Notes under the pieces: model-generated
The model's input: only the letters and a program-made list of their open reading frames with translations
Told to the model about the DNA's origin: nothing
The model's database searches: none
In this document: one piece after another, positions 44,916 to 53,052 of the stretch
Layout of the letters: each line of letters starts with the position of its first letter
Position numbering within the stretch: the first letter of the stretch is position 1
Translations under genes and position numbers: made by a program
DNA from: Streptococcus sp. NPS 308
Lineage (GTDB): Bacteria > Bacillota > Bacilli > Lactobacillales > Streptococcaceae
Length of the DNA stretch: 64,000 nucleotides
Direction of reading: 5' to 3'
Assembly: GCF_002355895.1 (NCBI RefSeq)
Contig: NZ_AP017652.1
Location: 1,025,001 to 1,089,000, forward strand

Positions 44916-45773
44916 CTAACCTCCATAATAAGTTAAACCTTCGACAGCTCTTTGGTAACGGTTGATACCATAATCTCCAAAGTCAGCTCCTTGAGCTTCT
45001 TTGTACACTGTCCACAAACTCCAGATAGTATCTTGCAAGATTTTATAGATACGAATCTTCTCACGTGACACAGGCGTTTTGTCACTTTCATAGTAGGAAA
45101 GGAAAGCATCTTCCTCTTGCTTTGTAAATTCAGACTCTAAAAAAAGTGCTGCCAAGTCCCACATTGGATCATTCATGGAAGAGTATTCCCAGTCAATCAA
45201 ATACAAGCGGCCTTGAGGTGACTCGATAAAGTTTTCTGGAACCAAATCGATATGACAAGACTTTCTGTCAACACCCAAATCAGCCAATCTTTTCTCTAGC
45301 AAGAATACTTCTTTTCTCACAGCTTCATAATTGGCGTAAGGGATATTTCCCTCAATCAAGGATTCATATTTGCTGATTTCCTCAAAAGGAGCAAATTCTC
45401 CTCTTAGTTCTTTGCCTGATGCATGAATAGTCTGTAAAATTGGGGCAATCTTTTCAAATTTGGTCTTAATTGAAGTGGAATCAAGCGTTGTGGCAGAATC
45501 AATGTACTCATTTACCTTGATTCCTGACTCAATATCAAAAAGATAATTCTTGACATCAAGATCCAAATCTTTCAACAATTCAAGATTGTATTTTTCATCT
45601 TGACGATTGATGAGCTTTTCGGTTCCTTTTCCGAAAAATTTAACGATATACTGCTTATTGGTTGTCTTGGCCAAATAGTTTTGGTTGGTCATGCCTCCCA
45701 GTTGTTCAACGCTGAGGACTTCCTCTTCTTCAGATAGTAAAGAAGAAATTTTTTCTTTGATAATTTTCTCCAC
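44916..45773 (-). CDS. licA: Choline kinase
   Basis: LicA phosphorylates choline to phosphocholine. A 285-residue APH/ChoK-fold kinase with GGMTNQNYLAK (nucleotide-binding), the catalytic loop CHIDLVPENFI and the metal-binding YLIDWEYSSMNDPMWDLA. Confidence 0.97.
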   Translation of the reverse strand: MEKIIKEKISSLLSEEEEVLSVEQLGGMTNQNYLAKTTNKQYIVKFFGKGTEKLINRQDEKYNLELLKDLDLDVKNYLFDIESGIKVNEYIDSATTLDSTSIKTKFEKIAPILQTIHASGKELRGEFAPFEEISKYESLIEGNIPYANYEAVRKEVFLLEKRLADLGVDRKSCHIDLVPENFIESPQGRLYLIDWEYSSMNDPMWDLAALFLESEFTKQEEDAFLSYYESDKTPVSREKIRIYKILQDTIWSLWTVYKEAQGADFGDYGINRYQRAVEGLTYYGG

Positions 45774-45789
45774 AATTAGCCTCCTTCTC

Positions 45790-46812
45790 TTACACTTCCC
45801 ACTTAAACACTGTTTTGAAAGCAGTATTTAGGTCTGTAGCAAAGACACGATGAATGTCCTTGATTTCTCTCACGGGTTCTTCAACATAAAGGATATTTCT
45901 CAGACGATTTGCAAACTTTTTAACTTCCATCATCTGTATTGCATTTTCAAAATCAATCCGTCCAGATCGAGATGAACCGACCAATAATAAACCTTTTTCT
46001 AAAGAGTCTCGCGTATTGATATTAACCTTGTACTCGCTCACTCCCATCATGAGAATTGTTCCCTGAGGTCGAATGTAACGAATCAAATCATTGATAGCTG
46101 GGCCTGTACCATCACCACCACAACACTCAAATCCATGATCAAAGGTCAAATCTTCTGGAATATTATCAGTAATGTAGCACTCTTTTGCAAAAGAGAAGAG
46201 CTCTAGTTTTTCCCAATGGCGGCCAATTACGATAATCTCTGCTTCTGGTAGAGTGTAATTGATAATATTGGCAACCACAAAAGCCAAACTACCATCTCCA
46301 ATAACAGCGATTCGCTCTCGTTTGCTGTGGGCAAGATTTAAGAAACGATCCATGGCATGCATACCCACACTCACAAACTCGGTAATGGCAGCGACTGTGT
46401 CCTCAATGTCATTATAAGACACAACACGATCTTTTGGTAGAGAGACAAATTCTCTCATAAAGCCATCATAACCACTAGATAGGAAGTAGGTTCCAGTCAT
46501 GTAGTTTTCGTAGAATTCCTTGTCACTCTGCATAGGCGGTTGATTTGGAATCATAACTACCTTTTGACCGACTTCATAAGTCCCAGTCGGATCTGAAATA
46601 ACAGTTCCACAAGACTCGTGAATCATAGCCATAGGAAGTTTTTTAGCCAATATCTTTGGATCACGCTTCCCTTGATAGTAACGTTGATCCGCATGACAAA
46701 CCGCCATATAATTTGGACGAATCAGGATATGATTTTCCTGATCAATGTCCTCTTCTTGGTATTTTACATTGATAAATTTTGGTTTGGTCAGTTGATAAAT
46801 TTGATTAATCAT
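45790..46812 (-). CDS. tarJ: Ribulose-5-phosphate reductase
   Basis: TarJ reduces ribulose-5-phosphate to ribitol-5-phosphate with NADPH, for teichoic acid. The 340-residue medium-chain dehydrogenase keeps CHADQRYYQG and MIHESCGTV (zinc-type ligands) and VIGDGSLAF for cofactor binding. The start at MINQIYQLTKP is chosen over a longer reading that extends into tarI; the overlap with the tarI stop points to coupling. Confidence 0.95.
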   Translation of the reverse strand: MINQIYQLTKPKFINVKYQEEDIDQENHILIRPNYMAVCHADQRYYQGKRDPKILAKKLPMAMIHESCGTVISDPTGTYEVGQKVVMIPNQPPMQSDKEFYENYMTGTYFLSSGYDGFMREFVSLPKDRVVSYNDIEDTVAAITEFVSVGMHAMDRFLNLAHSKRERIAVIGDGSLAFVVANIINYTLPEAEIIVIGRHWEKLELFSFAKECYITDNIPEDLTFDHGFECCGGDGTGPAINDLIRYIRPQGTILMMGVSEYKVNINTRDSLEKGLLLVGSSRSGRIDFENAIQMMEVKKFANRLRNILYVEEPVREIKDIHRVFATDLNTAFKTVFKWEV

Positions 46813-46816
46813 AGCC

Positions 46817-47524
46817 TTAGTCTTTCTCAATCATGCTTTTCGCGATTTTCAAGTCCGTCACAGTTGTGATTTTAAGGTTTGAATATTCCCCTTTAGCTAG
46901 GGCAACGTCTTTCCCTTTTATAACAAAAATCTTACATGCATCCGTCAGGATTTCCTTTTCTTGATCAGATAGGGAACCATACAAATCCATGAAATCCTTG
47001 CAGCGGAAGGTTTGAGGTGTTTGACCTTGATAAAGGTGAGCACGATTTGGAATATCCGTGATAAACTGACCATTGGTGCTTTCAACAATGGTATCAACCG
47101 CTTCTACTACTGTGTCAACCGCATCATGATTTTGGGCGAGTTTGATATTGTCCTGAATCATGCGAAGTGTGATGAAGGGACGAACTGAGTCGTGGGTAAT
47201 CACAATATCTTCTGGAGTAATTGGACGATAGGCATCAATGGCTTCTATAATCTTCTCGATACTAGTATTGCGATCAGCACCACCCTTGGTAATGATGATG
47301 CGGTCCTTGTGGAGAGAAAGATACTTGTCAACCAAGTCCTCAGCGTGTGACACCCAGTCTCCATGAACTCCAACCACAATTTTTTCAATACTTGGTTCTA
47401 AGACGAATTTTTCAATTGTGTGGATCAAAATAGGTCGATCACCCAACTCCAAGAATTGTTTTGGTAAATTACTGATTCCCATGCGCGTGCCAGTTCCTCC
47501 GGCTAAAATTCCTGCATAGATCAT
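46817..47524 (-). CDS. tarI: Ribitol-5-phosphate cytidylyltransferase
   Basis: TarI makes CDP-ribitol. 235-residue IspD-like fold: GILAGGTGTRMGISNLPKQFLEL, ITHDSVRPF (metal-binding Asp) and GQTPQTFR. First gene of the five-gene lic/tar operon. AAAGGAG precedes the ATG. Confidence 0.97.
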   Translation of the reverse strand: MIYAGILAGGTGTRMGISNLPKQFLELGDRPILIHTIEKFVLEPSIEKIVVGVHGDWVSHAEDLVDKYLSLHKDRIIITKGGADRNTSIEKIIEAIDAYRPITPEDIVITHDSVRPFITLRMIQDNIKLAQNHDAVDTVVEAVDTIVESTNGQFITDIPNRAHLYQGQTPQTFRCKDFMDLYGSLSDQEKEILTDACKIFVIKGKDVALAKGEYSNLKITTVTDLKIAKSMIEKD

Positions 47525-47566
47525 ATATTTTCTCCTTTGTTTATTCTAAAAAACTCATTACCATCT

Positions 47567-47575
47567 ATTATATCA
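47567..47575 (-). promoter_or_regulatory. Proximal extended -10 of tarI
   Basis: TGA-TATAAT on the minus strand without a good -35; transcription would begin about 35 bases before tarI. A CTATCTTT/AAAGATAG stem lies just upstream. Confidence 0.5.
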
Positions 47576-47754
47576 CAATCTATCTTTATCATGAAGAAAA
47601 GATAGAGCACCATTTAGTTGAACTAAGACACTATTTATCGTAAAAAGTGAACAATTTGTAACTAAATCTGAAAAGTTCATAACAAACTAAGAAATAAAAA
47701 TAGATTATCCTCTATATTCTCCGTTTAACGTTCGGTTAACATAGAGTTCTTTAG

Positions 47755-47785
47755 AATATAATATAAACCTTAAAGAAAACTTAAA
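47755..47785 (-). promoter_or_regulatory. CiaR-type binding site and distal promoter of tarIJ-licABC
   Basis: On the minus strand TTTAAGTTTTCTTTAAG (47769-47785) is a perfect TTTAAG-N5-TTTAAG repeat, 8 bases before a TATATT -10 (47755-47760). CiaR activates the pneumococcal lic1 operon through such a repeat. The resulting leader is about 220 bases. The rest of 47525-47800 holds no ORF I can support. Confidence 0.82.
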
Positions 47786-47801
47786 CACATTTTTTTAAAT
47801 A

Positions 47802-47855
47802 CAAAAATAAGCTAGGAAACTGTTCAAATTTGTCTACACAGCTACAGTTCCTAAC
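47802..47855 (-). terminator. Terminator of the efe-tat operon
   Basis: TAGGAACTGT and ACAGTTTCCTA arms (one bulged base) around a 20-base loop, then TTATTTTTG on the minus strand. Confidence 0.7.
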
Positions 47856-47887
47856 TTTCTTGTTTTTATCTATGATTATGGAATAGA

Positions 47888-48058
47888 TTACTTTTCCTGA
47901 TCTTGTTCACCAGATCCTTTAACTGCCTTTTTAAACTCAGACAGCATTTTACCAATTGATTCACCCAGTTCCGGTAAACGTTTTGGTCCAAAGATTAAGA
48001 GTGCACCTAGAACGATGATAATCAATCCTGGAGCACCGATATCACGTAAGATTCCCAT
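47888..48058 (-). CDS. tatA: Sec-independent translocase protein TatA
   Basis: A 56-residue protein missed by longer-ORF thresholds. It has a short membrane helix (GLIIIVLGALLIFG), the hinge GPKRLPELGESIGK and an amphipathic helix (FKKAVKG), all diagnostic of TatA. AAAGGAG lies 6 bases upstream of the ATG; its start overlaps the tatC 3' end by 17 bases. TatA oligomers form the pore for folded proteins carrying twin-arginine signals, here most likely EfeB. Confidence 0.95.
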   Translation of the reverse strand: MGILRDIGAPGLIIIVLGALLIFGPKRLPELGESIGKMLSEFKKAVKGSGEQDQEK

Positions 48059-48773
48059 TCTTTTCTCCTTTCATTTTTTTCTTTATTATCCTCTTGCTAA
48101 TTACAATACTAAGCTCATAGAGCGAGATTAAAGGAATTGTCATGGCTAGATCACTAATAAAATCAGCTGGTGTCAAAATAACAGCGAGTACCAATAAAAT
48201 AAAGTAGGCATAACGTCTATAGGTAACTAAGAGCCCTGGTCCAATCAAGCCAATCGTCGTTAAAAAAGCGATGATGACTGGCAATTCAAAGATGAAGGCC
48301 AAAGGGATAGTTGTTTGAAAAACAAAGTCTAAGTAGTTCTGCGCTGTTAATTGAGTTTCAAATAATCCTTCCCCGAGCCCTAAAAGCACTTGAAGTAAGG
48401 CAGGCGTTACAAAGTAGAAACCAAAGGCTAGGCCAAGTAGAAAGCAAATAAAACTAGCTGGAATATAGGCAAAGATTGCTCTTGCTTCTTCGATTTTCAA
48501 CCCTGGTTTGACAAAACTCCATATCTGATAAACTGTAAAAGGAAGCGTAATAGTAAAGGACATTAGGCTCGCTAAGCGAAAATAAATCCACAAAATATCA
48601 TTTGGACCTAATACAATCAACTTTTGATTAAAGGACTGAGTTAGATAGTAGTAAAGCTGATCTGCAAACAATAAAGCTCCACAGAAGACTATAAAAAAGC
48701 AGGCTATAACAACAATAAATCTCTTTCTAAATTCTACCAGATGTTCAATAATTGTCAATTCTTTTGTATCCAT
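48042..48773 (-). CDS. tatC: Twin-arginine translocase subunit TatC
   Basis: TatC recognises twin-arginine signal peptides. The 243-residue protein has six membrane helices and signatures IIEHLVEFRKRF near the N-terminus, SFVKPGLKIEEARA and ADFISDLAMTIPLISLYELSI. Directly downstream of efeU with no gap. No tatB is present, as is usual in Gram-positive TatAC systems. Confidence 0.97.
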   Translation of the reverse strand: MDTKELTIIEHLVEFRKRFIVVIACFFIVFCGALLFADQLYYYLTQSFNQKLIVLGPNDILWIYFRLASLMSFTITLPFTVYQIWSFVKPGLKIEEARAIFAYIPASFICFLLGLAFGFYFVTPALLQVLLGLGEGLFETQLTAQNYLDFVFQTTIPLAFIFELPVIIAFLTTIGLIGPGLLVTYRRYAYFILLVLAVILTPADFISDLAMTIPLISLYELSIVISKRIIKKKMKGEKNGNLT

Positions 48774-50462
48774 CTACTTTTCACCCTGTCTCAATGTGAC
48801 CGCCAAAACAATTATCAAAAAGACTAGCTGACTTCCTAAACCTTCCCAACTTGGATAGATGCCCAATAGGTCGATAGTAGGGAAACCTGGTACTAAGTGG
48901 TTAGGTGCCATATTGGTCAGCTGGAGAGCATGTAGGCTAACACCTAGCATCTTGAAGGCAAGAGCATAAATCATCCACGTCAGTAGGAAGAAGACCTTAT
49001 GAGGTAGGAAGAATTGACTCGCCTTGTTCATCAGAAATGCAATAATCAGCAAGACTAACAAAGCTAGAGAAATTCCTAGGATAAACTCAAAACGAGATAT
49101 TCTCGGTAGAATTCCTACGTAAAAAAGAATGGTCTCTGCCCCTTCACGAAAAACAGCTAGAAAACTTAGAGCAAACATGGAAATGAATGAACCTGTCTTG
49201 GTCACCGTTTTCATCTGGGAATCCATAAAGTCATTCCATTTTTTGACCGAGGATTTACTGTGAAGCCAGATACCGATCAAAATCATCATCACTACCGCAA
49301 AAATCCCAACTGCCCCTTCGATGATTTCACGATTGGAGCCTGATGTCACTGCTGGAAAGGCAATTTGCAGGATAAAAGCAATAAGGAGACTAGCCATGAT
49401 TCCAGTGATAGCACCACCATAAACCCACTTGAGTCCTTTGCGCATCTTGGCTGCTTTTAGAGTTGTGACCAAGGCCATGACGATTAAGAGAGCCTCTACC
49501 CCTTCTCTCAGGAGAATGAGCATAGCATCAAAGGCATTGTAACGTGCACTGGTATCAATTTGTGATAAATCTGCAATCAGTTTTTCTAATTTTTCTTGAT
49601 ATTCCTTCTCACTTCCCTTGACCATAATCACAGGACTTTCACTTTCAACTCGTGTATAGAGGGAAGGATTGGTCGTGCTAACAGAACCCTCAATCGTTGG
49701 CCAGATAGTGATGAATTCCTTCATACTAGCTGCTCCTGATGCTTGGTCGCCAGCTTGGAATTGTTCCAATGCCTTCTTCAAAAAGGCAATACCGTCTTTG
49801 AGACTTAAATCAGAAGATGCTTCTGCGACTTCTTTTCCAGTTACAAAATCATCAATAGCCTTTTTTAAGTGCTCAAAGGAAGTCTGGATGGAGTTAAAAT
49901 CAGTAGGCTCAGTTTCTATGCTACTACGCAAGAAGGAGATAGCTGTTTCAACACGTCCATAATGGGCCGTACTATTGTCACGAACCACACTTTCATTGAT
50001 GGTCCAAGTGGAATTCATCTTTTTATAGGCTTCTCGAATTTGCTCTATGTCTTTGGAAGAAATTGCCTTATCCAAAGTCTCAAAACGTGGTTTTAGTCGA
50101 CTAACAAGCTTTTCTTTTTCAGCAACAAGATCTACCGGATTTTGCTCTTTCTCAAATGCAAGAAGAGCAGATGAAATCTGTGTCAGATTTTCTTCATTAA
50201 TCTCTCCTGACAGAGCAAGCTTTTCCTTGACGATCTTACCAGCTTCCGAATCAGAATGTTCTACTTTTTCAAAATCCGTCGCCATTTCTCTAACAAGAGC
50301 TTTGGCTTCTGCTTGATTTCCGTTTTTTATAGCTTTAGAGGCATCCGTTATCTTTACAAAATATGAACTCAGGCTTTCCTGTGCGCTAACGGGAAAAACA
50401 GCTAACAAGAGAAAGGACAAAGCTAAGAAACAAATGTTAATCTTCCAATAATTTTTGACCAA
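48774..50462 (-). CDS. efeU: FTR1-family ferrous iron permease EfeU
   Basis: A 562-residue iron permease. A signal-like helix and a long extracytoplasmic helical domain (about 30-300) precede an FTR1 membrane domain with two iron-binding REGxE motifs, REGVEALL and REGAETIL. Translation starts at TTG: AAAGGAGG lies 5 bases upstream within the end of efeB, and no nearby ATG is supported. Coding overlaps efeB by 26 bases. Works with EfeO and EfeB. Confidence 0.93.
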   Translation of the reverse strand: MVKNYWKINICFLALSFLLLAVFPVSAQESLSSYFVKITDASKAIKNGNQAEAKALVREMATDFEKVEHSDSEAGKIVKEKLALSGEINEENLTQISSALLAFEKEQNPVDLVAEKEKLVSRLKPRFETLDKAISSKDIEQIREAYKKMNSTWTINESVVRDNSTAHYGRVETAISFLRSSIETEPTDFNSIQTSFEHLKKAIDDFVTGKEVAEASSDLSLKDGIAFLKKALEQFQAGDQASGAASMKEFITIWPTIEGSVSTTNPSLYTRVESESPVIMVKGSEKEYQEKLEKLIADLSQIDTSARYNAFDAMLILLREGVEALLIVMALVTTLKAAKMRKGLKWVYGGAITGIMASLLIAFILQIAFPAVTSGSNREIIEGAVGIFAVVMMILIGIWLHSKSSVKKWNDFMDSQMKTVTKTGSFISMFALSFLAVFREGAETILFYVGILPRISRFEFILGISLALLVLLIIAFLMNKASQFFLPHKVFFLLTWMIYALAFKMLGVSLHALQLTNMAPNHLVPGFPTIDLLGIYPSWEGLGSQLVFLIIVLAVTLRQGEK

Positions 50463-51651
50463 TATAGCCTCCTTTCTCTACTCCACCAAAGCAGGCAAAG
50501 AGACCACTACCGATGTGGGTTACATACTCATTCATCTTGTCTGTAGCTCCGAGGTTGGTTTGAACCTTGACAAAATGATCTGGATCCTTTTGGAAAGAGA
50601 TAAAGAGTAAACCTGTGTCAAATTGTCCAGTTTTTTCATCAATGCCATCTGAGTATGAATAGGATCGGCGTAAGAGAGGCTTATCTACCTCTTTGGCTAA
50701 TCGAACATGCGAATCATCAGGTAAAAGACTTAAATCCACTTCATCAAACTCATTCTTCTTACCAAAGGGAGCGCCACTTTCCTTGTAGCGACCAAAGGTA
50801 TTTTCTTGCTCTTCAAGATTGGTTCGATCCCAAGTATCGAGAAACATTTGGATGCGGCGAACGGCCATATAGGATCCATTTTCCATCCAGTCCTTGCTAT
50901 CAGCCCAGACAACTCGGTCAAAATCCTTCTCTTTGGTCACATTAGCTGTTCCATCCTTGAAACCAAAAAGGTTACGTGGTGTCTCCAGACGATCTCCAAT
51001 AGCAGCAAAACCAGATTGGCTCCAACGGAGGGTCACCGCATTTCTCCCTTTACGGATAAGGTTGCGAATAGCATGAAAAGCAACTTGCTCGTCATCTGCA
51101 CAGGCTTGGATAACAATATCTCCCCCAGTATATTTTTCACGTAGTTGCTCTTTTGGGAAGGGAGGTAAATCCTTAAAAAGTTGAGGACGTTTTTGCTCTA
51201 ATTTCATCTTTTTCAGGAAACTAGCAGATACACCAAAAGTCAGCGTTAAACGATGAGGATTTAGCCCCACGGTTTCTCCAGTGTCACTAGGTGGCAAGAG
51301 GGCATTCTGACCATCTTTTTTAACCAATTCCCCCTCGACCAACTTGGAACTATAATCCGTCCAATCCTTGAACAACTGGATAATCTTATCCTTATCCGTC
51401 GTATGCAAGTCCAAAACGACAAAATAGATATTTTTTTGCATGGGCGTACTAATCCCAGCTTGATGCTTGCCATAAAAGTCAATCTTTTCATTACCGTACG
51501 AGATTTTTTCCTGACTTCCTAGCTTAGGAGCGAAAAAAGCAGAAGCCCCAGAGAGTCCTAGCGCTAAACCAGCCCCTCCAATTCCTGCTTTTTTTAGAAA
51601 TTCTCGACGGTCCATTTTCTTTTCAAAAAACTTTTCGTCTTTCTTTGTCAT
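50437..51651 (-). CDS. efeB: Tat-exported DyP-type peroxidase EfeB
   Basis: A haem peroxidase of the dye-decolorising family, 404 residues. The twin-arginine signal DRREFLKKAG (Arg15-Arg16) and a hydrophobic stretch to about residue 40 mark it as a Tat substrate. Family motifs: GFKDGTANV (GxxDG), the proximal haem His in HVRLAKE and LLRRSYSYSDG. In Efe systems EfeB oxidises Fe2+ or acts on haem; which applies here is unknown. It is the only Tat-signal protein seen in the window and is encoded beside tatAC. Confidence 0.95.
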   Translation of the reverse strand: MTKKDEKFFEKKMDRREFLKKAGIGGAGLALGLSGASAFFAPKLGSQEKISYGNEKIDFYGKHQAGISTPMQKNIYFVVLDLHTTDKDKIIQLFKDWTDYSSKLVEGELVKKDGQNALLPPSDTGETVGLNPHRLTLTFGVSASFLKKMKLEQKRPQLFKDLPPFPKEQLREKYTGGDIVIQACADDEQVAFHAIRNLIRKGRNAVTLRWSQSGFAAIGDRLETPRNLFGFKDGTANVTKEKDFDRVVWADSKDWMENGSYMAVRRIQMFLDTWDRTNLEEQENTFGRYKESGAPFGKKNEFDEVDLSLLPDDSHVRLAKEVDKPLLRRSYSYSDGIDEKTGQFDTGLLFISFQKDPDHFVKVQTNLGATDKMNEYVTHIGSGLFACFGGVEKGGYIGQKLLED

Positions 51652-51656
51652 ACTAC

Positions 51657-52529
51657 TTATTCTCCATCAAGAAACTTGCCCATTTGTGATAGAGGTTCAC
51701 CAAGTTTTGTCACGGCTTCAGCCAATTCCTTGGTGTCTTCTTTTGTCAAATCAGTATAGAGTTTGTAGTGTTCCTTGTCTGTCATGTGTTTATCCAGCAA
51801 ACTATTAACAGACTTGAAATCTGCTTCCAATTCTTTAACTAAATCAGCATCTGATTTTTCTAGTAAAGGTTTAAAGAGTTGGAAAATCTTCTCAGCACCT
51901 TCAATATTGGCACGGAAGTCATACAAGTCTGTGTGAGAATAAATTTCTTCCTCACCTGTAATCTTGCTTGTCGCTACTTCATTGAGCAAGTCAACTGCTC
52001 CAGTCAACATAACCTTGTAGTCCACATCCACAGTTGCAATCTTAGCCTTCAATTCTTTGATATCATTGACTAATTGATCGCCATAACTTTCAGTTCCTTT
52101 AGTTGTATTTTCTTCCCAAAGGATACGCTCGATACGGTGGAAACCTGACCAACCTTCCTCTGTCTTGTTTTCGTCCATATAGTCTGCTAAACGGAAATCA
52201 ATCTTGACATCTGACTCACCAAAACTTTCGGCAATCGGTTCTGAACGCTCATAAGACATACGAATCAGTGGATAAACCTTCTTAGCCTCTTCTAATTTGC
52301 CTTCTTTCAACAGTTTGACAAAGCCTTCCGTATCTGTCAACAGTTTATCAATTTGCTCTTGTACAAAAGTCTTATAGTCAGCAGTAGTCTTATCAAGCAT
52401 TTTTTGCTTGTCTTCAGACAAGGCTGTTACCTTAGAGGAATCACTTGTGTTGCTTGGCTTAGATTGATTATTAGCACAAGCAGTCAATAGCAAGGCTGAA
52501 GATAAAAGAACGAAACCTAGTTTTTTCAT
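51657..52529 (-). CDS. efeO: EfeO/EfeM-family iron-binding lipoprotein
   Basis: A 290-residue lipoprotein: signal peptide with lipobox LTACA, then an imelysin (peptidase M75-like) domain with the metal motif HRIERILWE. It lacks the cupredoxin domain found in Gram-negative EfeO, so it is the EfeM-like short form. It probably captures iron at the surface for EfeU. First gene of the efeO-B-U-tatC-A operon. Confidence 0.94.
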   Translation of the reverse strand: MKKLGFVLLSSALLLTACANNQSKPSNTSDSSKVTALSEDKQKMLDKTTADYKTFVQEQIDKLLTDTEGFVKLLKEGKLEEAKKVYPLIRMSYERSEPIAESFGESDVKIDFRLADYMDENKTEEGWSGFHRIERILWEENTTKGTESYGDQLVNDIKELKAKIATVDVDYKVMLTGAVDLLNEVATSKITGEEEIYSHTDLYDFRANIEGAEKIFQLFKPLLEKSDADLVKELEADFKSVNSLLDKHMTDKEHYKLYTDLTKEDTKELAEAVTKLGEPLSQMGKFLDGE

Positions 52530-52545
52530 TATTTACTCCTATCAT

Positions 52546-52560
52546 TTCAGGGATCCTGAA
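52546..52560 (-). promoter_or_regulatory. Palindrome in the efeO leader (candidate operator)
   Basis: TTCAGG-GAT-CCTGAA, perfect six-base arms, lies between the -10 and the ATG. Its position suits repression by a metal-sensing regulator, but it matches no Fur, MntR or PerR box that I recognise. Confidence 0.55.
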
Positions 52561-52575
52561 TTTATTTTACGTTTC

Positions 52576-52604
52576 ATTATATCATGTCTTCTCTCATTTT
52601 TCAA
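52576..52604 (-). promoter_or_regulatory. Promoter of the efe-tat operon
   Basis: TTGAAA (52599-52604), 17-base spacer, TGA-TATAAT (52576-52581) on the minus strand. Confidence 0.8.
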
Positions 52605-52714
52605 TAAATTGTCAGAAAATTTAATAATTCAAAAATTAACTATTATTAGACTTTTAATCCTAAAATTGTTAAAATAAAAAGGAAAATAATAGAAAAAGGA
52701 AACTGTAAACCGCT

Positions 52715-53014
52715 ATGATGAATATGCAAAACATGATGCGTCAAGCACAAAAACTTCAAAAACAAATGGAACAAAGTCAAGCAGAACTTGCTGCTATGGA
52801 ATTTATTGGAAAATCTGCTCAAGACCTTGTCCAAGCAACCTTAACTGGTGATAAGAAAGTTGTAAGCATCAACTTTAACCCAGCCGTTGTTGACCCAGAA
52901 GACCTCGAAACTCTATCTGACATGACCGTTCAAGCTATCAATGCTGCGATGGACCAAATCGACGAAACGACTAAGAAGAAACTTGGTGCTTTCGCTGGAA
53001 AATTGCCTTTCTAA
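52715..53014 (+). CDS. YbaB/EbfC-family nucleoid-associated protein
   Basis: A 99-residue DNA-binding protein of the YbaB/EbfC family, with [20 protein letters not shown] at the N-terminus and [17 protein letters not shown] near the end. It forms dimers that coat DNA; the regulatory role in streptococci is unclear. Monocistronic, with an extended -10 (TGT-TAAAAT) near 52670 and a strong terminator. The SD (AAAGGAAA) is unusually far, about 12 bases, from the ATG. Confidence 0.93.
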   Translation: MMNMQNMMRQAQKLQKQMEQSQAELAAMEFIGKSAQDLVQATLTGDKKVVSINFNPAVVDPEDLETLSDMTVQAINAAMDQIDETTKKKLGAFAGKLPF

Positions 53015-53021
53015 TCCATAA

Positions 53022-53052
53022 GAAAAGAGAAACGAATGTTTCTCTTTTTTCT
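53022..53052. terminator. Terminator of ybaB, possibly bidirectional
   Basis: AAAGAGAAAC-GAAT-GTTTCTCTTT then TTTC on plus; the A-run upstream gives T residues for the convergent GDPD gene. Confidence 0.88.
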
